A stretch of 64,000 nucleotides of DNA from Nocardia brasiliensis (GCF_011801125.1 NZ_CP046171.1:5766001-5830000), one strand, 5' to 3'. Counted from the stretch's first letter, positions 38,015-46,724 are shown. The notes: generated from the sequence alone by a model not told the origin. Translations and numbers: made by a program.

Positions 38015-39504
38015 CGAGCACACTGCCACACCGAACCGAAAGCGGCACACGCACAACGCCGCACACCGCAAGGCAAGCCGTGCACCGGCCGACCGAACCT
38101 CCTGCCGCCACGGACGGCGCACCGCGGCGACGTACGGGGTTGCGGGCGCGAGTCATTCGAGGTGTCGCCGGACGAGTGGACTGGCCCCGGGTGGGGACGA
38201 CGCTCGCGGTCGGGGCTGGGACGTTGGTGTCGCTCGGCCCCGGCCTCTTGCCGCGTACCGCTGGCGCACAGGCGATTCTGACCGCGTTGCTGGTGGTGAT
38301 CGGCCTCGGGCTCGCCGGGCTCGCTCGATTCGTGGTGCGGCGCTGGGGATTCGATATCAATCGGCGGCTGCCCGGTGTGCGAGCGCCGTTGCTCGCCGCG
38401 GTATTGCTGTTCGTGACCGCGGCGGTCGCGCACGCGTGGCTCTGGCAGAACCGGCTGCGGGGCGCGATGGACGCCGCGCCGATCGGCGCGTGGTACTGGG
38501 TGCGGTGGTCACTCGAAGCCGCCCTGCTCGTCGGCGCGGTCGTCGCGGGCGCGCGGGCGGTGGGCTGGGTGCTGCGCGAACTCGGTTGGGCGCGTGGCGT
38601 TTCGCTGGCCGCGGTGGCCGGGGCGCTGGTGTACTTCGTGGTGACACCGACGCTGATCGGGTGGCGGCAGTCGGCGTACGCCGGCGCCAACGCGGCGCTG
38701 GATCCCAGCCTGGTACAGCCGGTTTCGAACACCAGGTCGGGTAGCGCCGACTCGGCGGTGAGCTGGTCCTCGCTCGGCGCCGAGGGGCGCAAGTTCGTCA
38801 GCGGGTCACCCGCGGGCCCGGTCCGCGTCTATGTCGGGGTGGAATCCGCACCCAACCTGGAAGCGCGTGTCGCGCTGGCGATTCGCGAGCTGGAACGCGC
38901 GGGCGCGTTCGACCGCTCCCATCTGGTGCTGATGGTGCCGACAGGCTCTGGCTGGATCGACAAGAACGCCGTGCGCGGATTCGAGCAGCGCTTCGGCGGC
39001 GATGTCGCCATGGCCGGCGTGCAGTACTCGTTCGCGCCGAGCTGGGTCACGTTCGTGTTCGGCCGCGAGCAGGCCGTCGCCACCGCCCGAGCGCTGTTCA
39101 CCGCGGTCGAGGACCGCATCCGCACCCTCGAGCACAAGCCGCGGCTCTACCTCTACGGCCAGAGCCTCGGCGCGTTCGGCGGCAGCGCCGTCTTCGCCGA
39201 CGACGCCGCACAGGATCGCCGGACCTGTGCCGCGCTCTGGGCCGGACCGCCCGCCGGGCAGGTGCATCGCACGGGCGCGACCGTGCTGGCCAACAGCTCG
39301 GACCCGGTGCTGCACTGGTCCCCCGCGCTGCTGTGGCGCGCGCCGGACCTGACCGTCGCCCGCTCGGACGCGCCCCTGCCGCGCTGGCTTCCGGTGGTCA
39401 GCTTCGTCCAGACCACCGCGGACCTGCTCGCCGCGCTCGACGCACCGGCGGGCCACGGCCACCGCTACGGCACCGACCAGGGCACGGCGATGGGCAGCTG
39501 CTGA
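38011..39504 (+). CDS. Membrane alpha/beta-hydrolase (Abhydrolase_9 type)
   Basis: A protein of 497 residues. The N-terminal 60 are hydrophilic, residues 65-230 contain about five membrane helices, and the rest is an external or cytosolic alpha/beta-hydrolase domain with nucleophile elbow YGQSLGAFGG and late SSDPVLHWSP. This is the architecture of the actinobacterial DUF/Abhydrolase_9 membrane esterases, to which M. tuberculosis Rv1069c-like proteins belong. ATG 38011 overlaps the stop of the phospholipase gene (ATGA); the open frame further upstream is the shadow of that gene. It may act with the phospholipase on membrane or mycomembrane lipids (inference). Confidence 0.88.
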   Translation: MTSTLPHRTESGTRTTPHTARQAVHRPTEPPAATDGAPRRRTGLRARVIRGVAGRVDWPRVGTTLAVGAGTLVSLGPGLLPRTAGAQAILTALLVVIGLGLAGLARFVVRRWGFDINRRLPGVRAPLLAAVLLFVTAAVAHAWLWQNRLRGAMDAAPIGAWYWVRWSLEAALLVGAVVAGARAVGWVLRELGWARGVSLAAVAGALVYFVVTPTLIGWRQSAYAGANAALDPSLVQPVSNTRSGSADSAVSWSSLGAEGRKFVSGSPAGPVRVYVGVESAPNLEARVALAIRELERAGAFDRSHLVLMVPTGSGWIDKNAVRGFEQRFGGDVAMAGVQYSFAPSWVTFVFGREQAVATARALFTAVEDRIRTLEHKPRLYLYGQSLGAFGGSAVFADDAAQDRRTCAALWAGPPAGQVHRTGATVLANSSDPVLHWSPALLWRAPDLTVARSDAPLPRWLPVVSFVQTTADLLAALDAPAGHGHRYGTDQGTAMGSC

Positions 39505-39521
39505 GTGCCCACCGAAGCGAG

Positions 39522-39537
39522 TTAGAACATGTTCTAA
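39522..39537. promoter_or_regulatory. KstR-like operator
   Basis: A perfect 16-bp palindrome, TTAGAACATGTTCTAA, ends eight bases before the ATG of the SRPBCC gene. Its core TAGAACATGTTCTA fits the KstR consensus TnnAACnnGTTnnA, the operator of the cholesterol-catabolism repressor in mycobacteria and rhodococci. Overlap with the promoter or start would suit repression. Confidence 0.65.
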
Positions 39538-39545
39538 TCATCGAC

Positions 39546-39989
39546 ATGCCCTTTGTCATCGACGCCGCCATGGAGATCGACGCGCCCGCCGAACTGGTCT
39601 GGCAGGTGATCACCGACTTCCCGCGCTACGGCGAATGGAATCCCTTTGTCACCGAGTGCCGTAGCTCGCTGGTACCGGGCGAGCCGATCGACATGGTCGT
39701 GCGGCTCGGCGGCCGCCCGCGCCGGCAGCGCGAATGGGTTCGTTCACACACACCGGGACACGAGCTGAGCTACTCGATGCGGCCAGTGGCCCTCGGCACC
39801 CTGCACAGTCTGCGCTCGCACACCCTCACCCCGCTCGGCGACCACCGCACCCGCTACGAGTCTCACTTCGAGCTCAACGGGTGGCTGCATCCCGTAGTGG
39901 TGGCCCTGCTCGGCAAGCAGCTGAAATCGGGGTTCGCCGGCATGACCGCGGGCATCCAGCAGCGAGCCGAGTCGCTGCGCACCCCATGA
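39546..39989 (+). CDS. SRPBCC (START-like) domain protein
   Basis: A single-domain protein of 147 residues: FVIDAAMEIDAPAELVWQVITDFPRYGEWNPFVTECR is the classic SRPBCC start, followed by beta strands and a long C-terminal helix (GWLHPVVVALLGKQLKSGFAGMTAGIQQRAESL). These proteins bind hydrophobic ligands in a deep pocket. The palindrome directly upstream matches a KstR box, which suggests a role with steroids or other lipids (inference). A hairpin follows at 40006. Confidence 0.88.
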   Translation: MPFVIDAAMEIDAPAELVWQVITDFPRYGEWNPFVTECRSSLVPGEPIDMVVRLGGRPRRQREWVRSHTPGHELSYSMRPVALGTLHSLRSHTLTPLGDHRTRYESHFELNGWLHPVVVALLGKQLKSGFAGMTAGIQQRAESLRTP

Positions 39990-40005
39990 CCGAACCCCAC
40001 TGACG

Positions 40006-40027
40006 CCCGCGCCCGAACGGGCGCGGG
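40006..40027 (+). terminator. Hairpin terminator after SRPBCC gene
   Basis: A 9-bp G+C stem (CCCGCGCCC and its complement) around a GAAC loop, 17 bases after the stop codon. Confidence 0.65.
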
Positions 40028-40049
40028 AATCCCACACCCAAGACCACCC

Positions 40050-40126
40050 ATTCAACGAGACGGTACGGTTCGTCTTGACATCTCGCGTCGCGGCTGCCAC
40101 TCTCGATTCAACGAGACGGAGCGTCT
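40050..40126 (+). promoter_or_regulatory. Promoter with repeated operator-like element
   Basis: The 14-mer ATTCAACGAGACGG occurs at 40050-40063 and 40106-40119. The second copy continues into GAGACGGAGCGTCTC (40112-40126), a palindrome with 6-bp arms; the first copy continues into an imperfect version. TTGACA at 40075-40080 and CACTCT at 40098-40103, 17 bp apart, form a promoter between them. This looks like a TetR-type operator pair controlling the SDR gene at 40147; no regulator gene is adjacent. Confidence 0.55.
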
Positions 40127-40146
40127 CGCGACGAAAGGAACGATTC

Positions 40147-40992
40147 ATGACCAGAACCTGGTTCATCACCGGCGCCAACCGCGGACTCGGCCGAGCCTTC
40201 ACCGTGGCCGCGCTCGCCAAGGGTGACCGGGTCGTCGCGACCGCCCGCGACCCGCGCACCATGGCCGACCTCAGCGACGCGCGACTGACCGTGCTGCCGT
40301 TGGACGTTCGTGCCCGCGAGGACGTGATCGCCACGGTCGACAAGGCGTTCGCGCAGCTCGGCACGATCGACGTGATCGTGAACAACGCGGGCTACGGCCT
40401 GGTCGGCGCGATCGAGGAGCTCGCCGAGGCGCAGATCCGCGACCAGATGGACACCAATTTCTATGGTGCGCTCTGGGTTTCACAGGCGGCGGTGCCGCAT
40501 CTGCGGGCGCAGGGCTCCGGCCACATCGTGCAGATCTCAACGGTCGGCGCAGTGGGCAGCCTGCCGCTGTTCGGCCTGTACAACGCGAGCAAATGGGCGC
40601 TGGAGGGCTTCAGCGCCTCGCTGGCCGACGAACTGCGGCCCTTCGGCATCGCGGTCACCCTCGCGCAGCTGGGCGGCTTCGACACCGACTGGGCGAAGTC
40701 GAGCATGCGATTCGGCGGCGCCCTACCGGCGTACGAGGATCTGCGCACCGGCATCCTCGGCATGCCGGACTATCCGGATCCGAGCACACCGCCGCCGGCG
40801 ACCGACGACAACGCCGAATGGCAGGAGGCCGCACCGGAAGTCGCCGCCGCCGAACTGCTCGAGCTGGTGAACCTGCCGAATCCGCCGGTGCGCAAGGTCA
40901 TCGGACCCGGCGCGCACCAGATGGTCGCCATGGCACTGGATCAGCGTCGGCAGGACTACCTCACCGACCCCGAGTTCACCTGGCCGGCCTGA
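40147..40992 (+). CDS. Short-chain dehydrogenase/reductase
   Basis: A classical SDR of 281 residues: cofactor loop TGANRGLGR, NNAG near residue 80, catalytic Ser in QISTVGAVG and YxxxK as YNASK. The C-terminal 60 residues extend beyond the core fold and include a WPA end. Preference for NADPH is suggested by ATARDP after the second strand. ATG 40147 has AAAGGA seven bases ahead. It has its own promoter with repeated operator-like elements, so it is probably induced by its substrate or a chemical stress. The substrate is unknown. Confidence 0.92.
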   Translation: MTRTWFITGANRGLGRAFTVAALAKGDRVVATARDPRTMADLSDARLTVLPLDVRAREDVIATVDKAFAQLGTIDVIVNNAGYGLVGAIEELAEAQIRDQMDTNFYGALWVSQAAVPHLRAQGSGHIVQISTVGAVGSLPLFGLYNASKWALEGFSASLADELRPFGIAVTLAQLGGFDTDWAKSSMRFGGALPAYEDLRTGILGMPDYPDPSTPPPATDDNAEWQEAAPEVAAAELLELVNLPNPPVRKVIGPGAHQMVAMALDQRRQDYLTDPEFTWPA

Positions 40993-41019
40993 CCAGCACG
41001 TCTGCCACTCGAAACCGAT

Positions 41020-41052
41020 TGCCCGGAGCACGAACTCGGCGTCCTCCGGGCA
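41020..41052. terminator. Hairpin between convergent genes
   Basis: A 9-bp inverted repeat (TGCCCGGAG and CTCCGGGCA) with a 15-nt loop, between the convergent SDR and gatA genes. Moderate strength, no T-run. Confidence 0.45.
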
Positions 41053-41059
41053 GATCCGG

Positions 41060-42544
41060 TCAGGCGATCGGTCCGCGCACGCCTTCGTAGGCCGCGCCGA
41101 CGCGGTAGAGCCGGTCGTCGGCCAGGGCGGGCGCCATGATCTGCAGGCCGACCGGCATGCCGTCGTCCTTGCTCAGCCCGGACGGCACCGACATAGCCGG
41201 ATGCCCGGCCAGGTTGGTGGGCAGGGTGCACAGGTCGGACAGGTACATGGCCAGCGGGTCGTCCACCTTCTCGCCCAGCTTCCACGGGGTGAACGGGCTG
41301 GTCGGCGAGACGAGCACGTCGACCTGCTGGTAGGCCTTGTCGAAGTCGCGCGCGATCAACGTGCGGACCTTCAGCGCCTGGCCGTAGTACTCGTCGTAGT
41401 ACCCGGACGACAGCGCGTAGGTGCCGATCATGATGCGGCGCTTGACCTCAGGGCCGAAGCCGGCGGCCCGGGTGGCGGCCATCACCTGTTCGGCGCTGTG
41501 TTGCCCGTCGTCGGCGACGCGCAGGCCGTAGCGCATCGCGTCGAACCGGGCGAGGTTCGAGGACACCTCGCTCGGCATCACGAGATAGTAAGCGGACAGA
41601 GCGTATTCGAAGTGCGGGCAGGACACCTCGATCACCTCGGCACCCAGCTCCTTGAGCACCGCGACCGCGGCATCGAAGGATTCGAGCACGCCCGGCTGGT
41701 AGCTGTCGGAGTGCAGTTCTTTCACCACACCGACTTTCACGCCGCTCAGATCGCCCTTGGCGCCTTCGCGCGCCGCGGCGACCACCGGGGGCACCGGCAC
41801 GTTGCGCGAGGTCGAGTCGCGCGGGTCGTGCCCGGCGATCACCTCGTGCAGCAGCGCGGTGTCGAGCACGGTCCGGCCGCAGGGCCCGCCCTGGTCCAGC
41901 GAGGACGCGCACGCGACCAGGCCGTAGCGCGAGACGGTGCCGTAGGTCGGCTTGGTGCCGACGGTGGCCGTCACCGCGGCGGGCTGGCGGATCGAGCCGC
42001 CGGTGTCGGTACCGATGGCCAGCGGCGCCTGATACGCGGCGAGCGCCGCGGCCGAACCACCGCCGGAGCCGCCGGGAATCCTGGTGGTATCCCACGGATT
42101 CCGGGTCGGGCCGTACGCCGAGTTCTCGGTGGAGGAGCCCATCGCGAACTCGTCCATGTTGGTCTTGCCGAGAATCGGGATGCCCGCCGCGCGCAACCGC
42201 GTGGTCAGCGTCGCGTCGTAGGGCGCGACCCAGCCATCGAGGATCTTCGACCCACAGGTGGTCGGCATGTCCGTGGTGGTGAAAACGTCCTTGAGCGCCA
42301 ACGGAACTCCGGCCAGCGGCGAGGCGGGCGCGGTGCCCGCGGCCAGCGCGGCGTCCACCGCGGCGGCGGCCGCGAGCGCCTGCTCCCCCGCCACATGCAG
42401 GAACGCGTGGTACTCGCCGTCGACCTCGGCGATCCGATCCAGGTGCGCCTGGGTGACCGCGACCGAGCTCACCTCGCCACCGTGAATCTTGCCCGCCAGC
42501 TCGGCGGCCGACAGTGCGGTCAGTTCGCGCCCGTCGGTGCTCAT
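41060..42544 (-). CDS. gatA: Asp/Glu-tRNA amidotransferase subunit A
   Basis: GatA, the amidase that releases ammonia from Gln or Asn for GatB, 494 residues. The Ser-cisSer-Lys triad is in place: Lys85 in LALKD, cis-Ser160 in [10 protein letters not shown] and nucleophile Ser184 in [11 protein letters not shown]. The start overlaps the gatC stop by 4 bp (ATGA). GatB is encoded 24 kb away on the same strand. Confidence 0.97.
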   Translation of the reverse strand: MSTDGRELTALSAAELAGKIHGGEVSSVAVTQAHLDRIAEVDGEYHAFLHVAGEQALAAAAAVDAALAAGTAPASPLAGVPLALKDVFTTTDMPTTCGSKILDGWVAPYDATLTTRLRAAGIPILGKTNMDEFAMGSSTENSAYGPTRNPWDTTRIPGGSGGGSAAALAAYQAPLAIGTDTGGSIRQPAAVTATVGTKPTYGTVSRYGLVACASSLDQGGPCGRTVLDTALLHEVIAGHDPRDSTSRNVPVPPVVAAAREGAKGDLSGVKVGVVKELHSDSYQPGVLESFDAAVAVLKELGAEVIEVSCPHFEYALSAYYLVMPSEVSSNLARFDAMRYGLRVADDGQHSAEQVMAATRAAGFGPEVKRRIMIGTYALSSGYYDEYYGQALKVRTLIARDFDKAYQQVDVLVSPTSPFTPWKLGEKVDDPLAMYLSDLCTLPTNLAGHPAMSVPSGLSKDDGMPVGLQIMAPALADDRLYRVGAAYEGVRGPIA

Positions 42545-42840
42545 TCGCCCTCTCCCAGAATCTGCGGAACCATGAATCGCTGCTCCTCGGCGGCCGGAGC
42601 GCCGGAGAGCGCCTGCTCGGGCGTCAGGCAGGGGACGACCTCGTCGGGCCGGGTCACGTTGGTCGTGGGATTCGGCGACGCGGTGGCCGGGACATCGGCG
42701 GCGGCGACCTCGGAAATGGTCCGCACGTGGCTCAGGATCGAATCCAGCTGACCGGCGAACTGATCCAGTTCGGCATCGGACAGCGCGAGCCGGGACAGCC
42801 GGGCGAGGTGTGCGACCTCGTCACGGGAGATGGCGGGCAC
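42541..42840 (-). CDS. gatC: Asp/Glu-tRNA amidotransferase subunit C
   Basis: GatC, 99 residues, the small subunit that wraps around GatA and GatB and stabilises them. The start [33 protein letters not shown] and the end [11 protein letters not shown] are canonical. It starts at GTG 42840 and overlaps gatA by 4 bp. Confidence 0.96.
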   Translation of the reverse strand: MPAISRDEVAHLARLSRLALSDAELDQFAGQLDSILSHVRTISEVAAADVPATASPNPTTNVTRPDEVVPCLTPEQALSGAPAAEEQRFMVPQILGEGE

Positions 42841-43200
42841 CGCGGGACCCCTTTCGGCTTCGGTATCAACAATGTCGTTCGCGCCTGGCGCAACCGTGGC
42901 AGCGTACGGACTAAGAGCCTAGCCATCGTCCGTGCGACCCACACCCGCACCCCGGCGAGCGGACCACCGTGTCACCCCCGCGCAGTAGGCTGATCGCGCC
43001 GCCGACGGCAACTGAAACAGGTGAAGCGGCGCGACGACACGGTTTCGCGATCTAGCTCGACACGCCGTATTGTCACGAAATCGCCGCGTGGCGTACATCA
43101 CTGGCCGCACTTCGGGTCGATAACCCGGCCCCAGGGGTGTAAGTATTGCGTGACCCGGGTATCCGTTCAGAGCCTCGGCCGCCCAAGGAAAGGAAAGCAC
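42841..43200. other. Divergent intergenic region, gatC and ACT gene
   Basis: 360 bp without a credible gene. CGGGT-CGATA-ACCCG at 43113-43127 is a small inverted repeat, and AAGTAT at 43141-43146 could be the -10 of the ACT-domain gene; no clear -35. Nothing else stands out. Confidence 0.3.
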
Positions 43201-43851
43201 GTGTCGTACCTGCTCCGCGTGCAACTTCCGGATCGACCGGGAAGCCTCGGTTCGCTCGCGCTCGCACTCGGCTCCGTCGGCGCCGACATCCTCTCGCTGG
43301 ACGTGGTGGAGCGCGGCGCCGGGTTCGCCGTCGACGACCTCGTCGTCGAGGTGCCCCAGGGCGCGCTGCCGGACACGCTGATCACCGCCGCCGAATCGAT
43401 CGGCGACGTGCGGGTCGACTCCATCCGCCCGTACTCCGGTGTGCTGGACACCCATCGCGAACTCGAACTCATCGACCAGGTCGCCAGCGCCAAGGACGAC
43501 CGGTTACAGGTGCTCGTCGACGGCGTGCCCCGGGTGCTGCGCGTCGGCTGGAGCACGATCATCGACATGGGCCCGCAGGGCGCCTACCGCGTCGTCGGCA
43601 GCCCGAGTGCGCCTGAGACACAAGCGGGTTCGGCCCCGTGGATGCCGCTGGAGAAGCCCGCCATCCTCGATCCGGAATCCGAATGGGTGCCCGAGATCTG
43701 GCGGGACATGGACACCAAGCTCGCCGCCGCGCCGCTGGGTAACACCGGCAAGGTGCTGATGCTCGGCCGCCCGGGTGGCCCGGACTTCCGGCCGTCGGAG
43801 GTCGCCCGGCTCGGCTATCTCGCGGGCATCGTAGCCACCGTGCTCGGCTGA
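43201..43851 (+). CDS. ACT-domain protein (Rv3013-like)
   Basis: A protein of 216 residues. It starts with an ACT domain (SYLLRVQLPDRPGSLGSLALALGSVGADILSLDVVERG), followed by a second ligand-binding-like half (RLQVLVDGVPRVLRVGWSTIIDMGP) and FRPSEVARLGYLAGIVATVLG at the end. It lies divergent from gatC and before ligA, as M. tuberculosis Rv3013 does. ACT domains sense amino acids; no catalytic domain is attached, so it may be a regulator or binding protein. GTG 43201 follows AAAGGAAA. Confidence 0.88.
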   Translation: MSYLLRVQLPDRPGSLGSLALALGSVGADILSLDVVERGAGFAVDDLVVEVPQGALPDTLITAAESIGDVRVDSIRPYSGVLDTHRELELIDQVASAKDDRLQVLVDGVPRVLRVGWSTIIDMGPQGAYRVVGSPSAPETQAGSAPWMPLEKPAILDPESEWVPEIWRDMDTKLAAAPLGNTGKVLMLGRPGGPDFRPSEVARLGYLAGIVATVLG

Positions 43852-43854
43852 GAA

Positions 43855-44403
43855 TTACCGGCCGCCGCGCTCTCGCGCGAGGTCCAAACGCAGCACCGTC
43901 AGGAGTTCGCCTGCGGGCGTGCGCCAGTCGCGCTCGGGCGTGGGGACGAAGCCGTGCCGATCGTAGATGCGGCGGGCATCGGTCATGGCGGGCATGGTGG
44001 TGAGCACCACGGCCGCAAAGCCTTCCGCCTTCGCGATATCGATCACGGTGCGTACCAACGCGGTTCCCGCACCGAGGCCGCGGGCGGTCTTCGCCACGGC
44101 GAGCATCCGGAACTCGAGTTCGCCGGGGTGCGCGATCTCGGCGTAGGGCGTGCCGGGCCGCGCGACGGTGAGCGACCCGACGATCCGGCCCGCGTGCGCG
44201 GCGACCAGCAGTTGCGCGGACGCGCCGCGGTGCGCGGTATCGGCCAGCTCGGCCGCGTACGGCGTGCCCGCGCGGACGAAGCCCTCGCCGACGTACACCT
44301 CGACGGTCAACTCACCGACCGCCGCGTACTCCTCCGGTCGCGCGGGCCGAATCTCCAGCGCGTTCTCGGTATCGGTGGCAGCGTTCGGATCCATACCCGG
44401 CAT
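43855..44403 (-). CDS. GNAT N-acetyltransferase
   Basis: A GNAT enzyme of 182 residues. The core reads EIRPARPEEYAAVGELTVEVY, then LEFRMLAVAKTARGLGAGTALVRTVIDIAKAEG with the acetyl-CoA-binding A-x-x-x-x-GLGAG-x-A loop, then TDARRIYDRHGFVPTPERDW. The upstream part of the open frame (44404-45333) overlaps other genes and is not coding. Start ATG 44403 or 44394. The substrate is unknown; it converges with the ACT gene, 3 bp apart. Confidence 0.88.
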   Translation of the reverse strand: MPGMDPNAATDTENALEIRPARPEEYAAVGELTVEVYVGEGFVRAGTPYAAELADTAHRGASAQLLVAAHAGRIVGSLTVARPGTPYAEIAHPGELEFRMLAVAKTARGLGAGTALVRTVIDIAKAEGFAAVVLTTMPAMTDARRIYDRHGFVPTPERDWRTPAGELLTVLRLDLARERGGR

Positions 44404-44465
44404 CGTGCCATTCGACGTAACTCGGTCTACGTCACACCCGCCCGCGATGTCACGCCCGCCCGCGC

Positions 44466-44810
44466 TCAGGAACCGAGGCTCGGCCTGGCGCCGGGATGCG
44501 CGATGGACCAATTCTGCGGATTGCGCGGTGAGTAGACCACGTCGAGGTAGTCGCCGATCGACGGCCAGGCGTTGACATCCCAGGCGAAGCGCCCGTAGAC
44601 GACCACGCCCGATACCGACGGACCGGTCAGGTTGCCCGTGATGGTCACGTACTGCTCGCCCTGCGCCGCCGGACGCGGGCTCACACCGGTGATGTAGAGC
44701 GTGCCCGTCTCCCCCTGCGCGCGCTGGAAGCCGCCGCGGCCGCGCAGATAGAGCGCGACCATTCCCGCCAGGGCCAGCCCCATGATCAGCAGCATTCCGA
44801 ATTCGAGCAT
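44466..44810 (-). CDS. Small single-pass membrane protein
   Basis: A protein of 114 residues with an N-terminal helix (FGMLLIMGLALAGMVALYL) and a small beta-rich domain (GTLYITGVSPRPAAQGEQYVTITGNLTG, then YLDVVYSPRNPQNWSIAHPG). The NPQNW tail looks conserved in character, but I do not recognise the family. It lies between the GNAT and AAA ATPase genes, all on the minus strand. Confidence 0.7.
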   Translation of the reverse strand: MLEFGMLLIMGLALAGMVALYLRGRGGFQRAQGETGTLYITGVSPRPAAQGEQYVTITGNLTGPSVSGVVVYGRFAWDVNAWPSIGDYLDVVYSPRNPQNWSIAHPGARPSLGS

Positions 44811-44846
44811 GGGCCCATGCTATTGCCTCGGCGGGCGGCTCCCGCG

Positions 44847-46091
44847 CTACCGCGCGGCGAGTTCGCTGGTGCCGTGCTCGGTCCGGCGGACCTGCCACAC
44901 CACGCTGCGCGTGCGGGCCGAGCGCCCGTTGCCGCGATCGATCAGGGCCCGATTGTTGGTGGTGTAGATGAGTTGGGCGCCTTGGGCATTGGTCTCCGGG
45001 TTCTGGAAGAGCTGGATCAGTCGATCGGTCTGCTCGGCGGGCAGGTGCGCGCCGATGTCGTCGACGGCCAGGACCCGGCCGGAATCGAGGGCGTCGAGCA
45101 TGGTCGGCAGCACGCGCAGCAGCGAAATGGTGGCGGTGGATTCGTCGGCGAGGTCGAACGGGTTGCCGATGCCCTCGTGCACCAGGCCGAGGCCCACCCC
45201 GCGCCGGGCCACCATCCGGGCGTACAGCGCGTCCCTGGCCGATTTCATATTGGTGAGTTCGCGTTCGAGCAGCACCGGCGTGGCACCGCTGTCGCGCAGC
45301 AGCCGGTCGACGAACTCCGCCGAGGTGGCGCACAGCTCGAGTTGCTTGCCGAGCGCGGCGATGTCGGCATCCAGGTCGCGCAGGTAGTCGGCGTACATCG
45401 GATCGTTCTCGGCGATGAGCAGATCGGTGATCCCGAGTTCGGCGGTGCGCAGCAGCACCAGCAGCCGCGCGGCGTTCTCCGGCGAGCGGGACAGGTGGCC
45501 GCCCAGTCGGTGCGCCACGGCATCGGTCTCGGCCGGACCGATCTGGACCTCGAGCATCGACTCGAACCAGCGATAGGCGGGCACCAGCGCGTCGGCGTAC
45601 ATCTGCCCGGCGAGGCTGAGCAGCAACGCGTTCGGACGCACCAGCGGCACCAGCGCGGCGATGCCGTAGCGGGCCGCCTCGAACATCGGCCCGATCTTGA
45701 TCTGTTCACCGTTGCGCTCGAACACGATTCGCTTACGCGAGCGCGGCTGGGTATGCAGCCACTCGGCCGTCACGTCGGCGTTGTCCAGGCGGAAGCCGTA
45801 GGTGTAGGGCACGCCCTCGGCGACGAAGCTCGCCACGAATTCCGAAGGGCGGTCCGGGAATCCGAGATGCGGCGCCCGCACCGGCCCGGCGTAGGGATCC
45901 CAGCCGGTGACCGAGTGCAGCACCGCGTCGCGCATCCGCGCGAGCGCGTCGATCAGGTTGGTCTTGCCCGCCGCCGCGGCGCCGTGGATCGCGGTCACCG
46001 GCACCGCCACCGGCCCGCTCCCCTTGGTGAGCCGCAACTCCTGCTCCTCGGCCAGCGATCTGTGATTGGTCACCTGAAAACTGCGCAGCAT
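44847..46091 (-). CDS. AAA/ABC-type ATPase, AAA_15/21-like
   Basis: A protein of 414 residues with a split ABC-type ATPase: LRSFQVTNHRSLAEEQELRL then Walker A GAAAAGKTNLIDAL near residue 40, and Walker B RVLAVDDIGAHL near residue 345, followed by QLIYTTNNRALID. The 250-residue insert contains helices. It is related to the OLD/RecF-like single-gene ATPases, many of which act in phage defence, but no nuclease domain or partner is present, so the role is open. ATG 46091 gives the MLRSFQVTN start usual for the family. Confidence 0.8.
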   Translation of the reverse strand: MLRSFQVTNHRSLAEEQELRLTKGSGPVAVPVTAIHGAAAAGKTNLIDALARMRDAVLHSVTGWDPYAGPVRAPHLGFPDRPSEFVASFVAEGVPYTYGFRLDNADVTAEWLHTQPRSRKRIVFERNGEQIKIGPMFEAARYGIAALVPLVRPNALLLSLAGQMYADALVPAYRWFESMLEVQIGPAETDAVAHRLGGHLSRSPENAARLLVLLRTAELGITDLLIAENDPMYADYLRDLDADIAALGKQLELCATSAEFVDRLLRDSGATPVLLERELTNMKSARDALYARMVARRGVGLGLVHEGIGNPFDLADESTATISLLRVLPTMLDALDSGRVLAVDDIGAHLPAEQTDRLIQLFQNPETNAQGAQLIYTTNNRALIDRGNGRSARTRSVVWQVRRTEHGTSELAAR

Positions 46092-46353
46092 CCCGCCATC
46101 CTGTCCTCCGGCGGCGGCCGCCGCGACAGCAGGGGCGTTGCGAGCGCCGCCACACTCGACTGCACAGATCTCAACCAGTCATAGCTATTGCGCATATAGA
46201 GAGCTCCCAGGTCTAGTCGGACTACCGCGGACCGGCTGACCTCCGCTGATCGCCCGACAAACCACCCGGAACCGGGTTAGCATGCTGGACGCTGTGGCCC
46301 GACCGGGGCCGCACCTGCGAGAAACGCTCGAAACCGATGGGTAGTGATCAGGT

Positions 46354-46701
46354 ATGACGGTTCGTCGCCTTGTTGTCCGAAGCTCCGTCGCCGCCGCGCT
46401 CGCCCTCGGGTCGATCGCGGTCGTCGCGCCACACGCGGCCGCCGACACCTGTAGCGACGGCACCGCGCGCATCTTCTTCGCCAACGCCGAGCCCGCGTGC
46501 GTGACCGGCACGACCAGCTACAGCACCAAGACGGTAGCGAAGGTGTGCTCGATGCCGGGGGCCGATGTGGTCGCCGAGGCCACCTTCCCGAAGCTGCGCG
46601 GACAGGATGTCACCCAGCGCCTCGAGCTCTCCAACGGCACCTGCGGACGGTTCGAGATCATGACCCAGGAGAGCGCCACCGTCTCGGTCACCCGGAACTG
46701 A
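46354..46701 (+). CDS. Small secreted protein
   Basis: A predicted exported protein of 115 residues. The signal VVRSSVAAALALGSIAVVAPHAAA is cleaved before DTCSDG. The mature protein of about 85 residues has four cysteines (DTCSDG, PACVTG, KVCSMPG, GTCGRF), enough for two disulfides, and a basic-neutral composition. No family is recognised; similar small secreted proteins are common in Nocardia. ATG 46354. Confidence 0.7.
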   Translation: MTVRRLVVRSSVAAALALGSIAVVAPHAAADTCSDGTARIFFANAEPACVTGTTSYSTKTVAKVCSMPGADVVAEATFPKLRGQDVTQRLELSNGTCGRFEIMTQESATVSVTRN

Positions 46702-46724
46702 CTCCGGCCCCGCCAGGGACCTGG

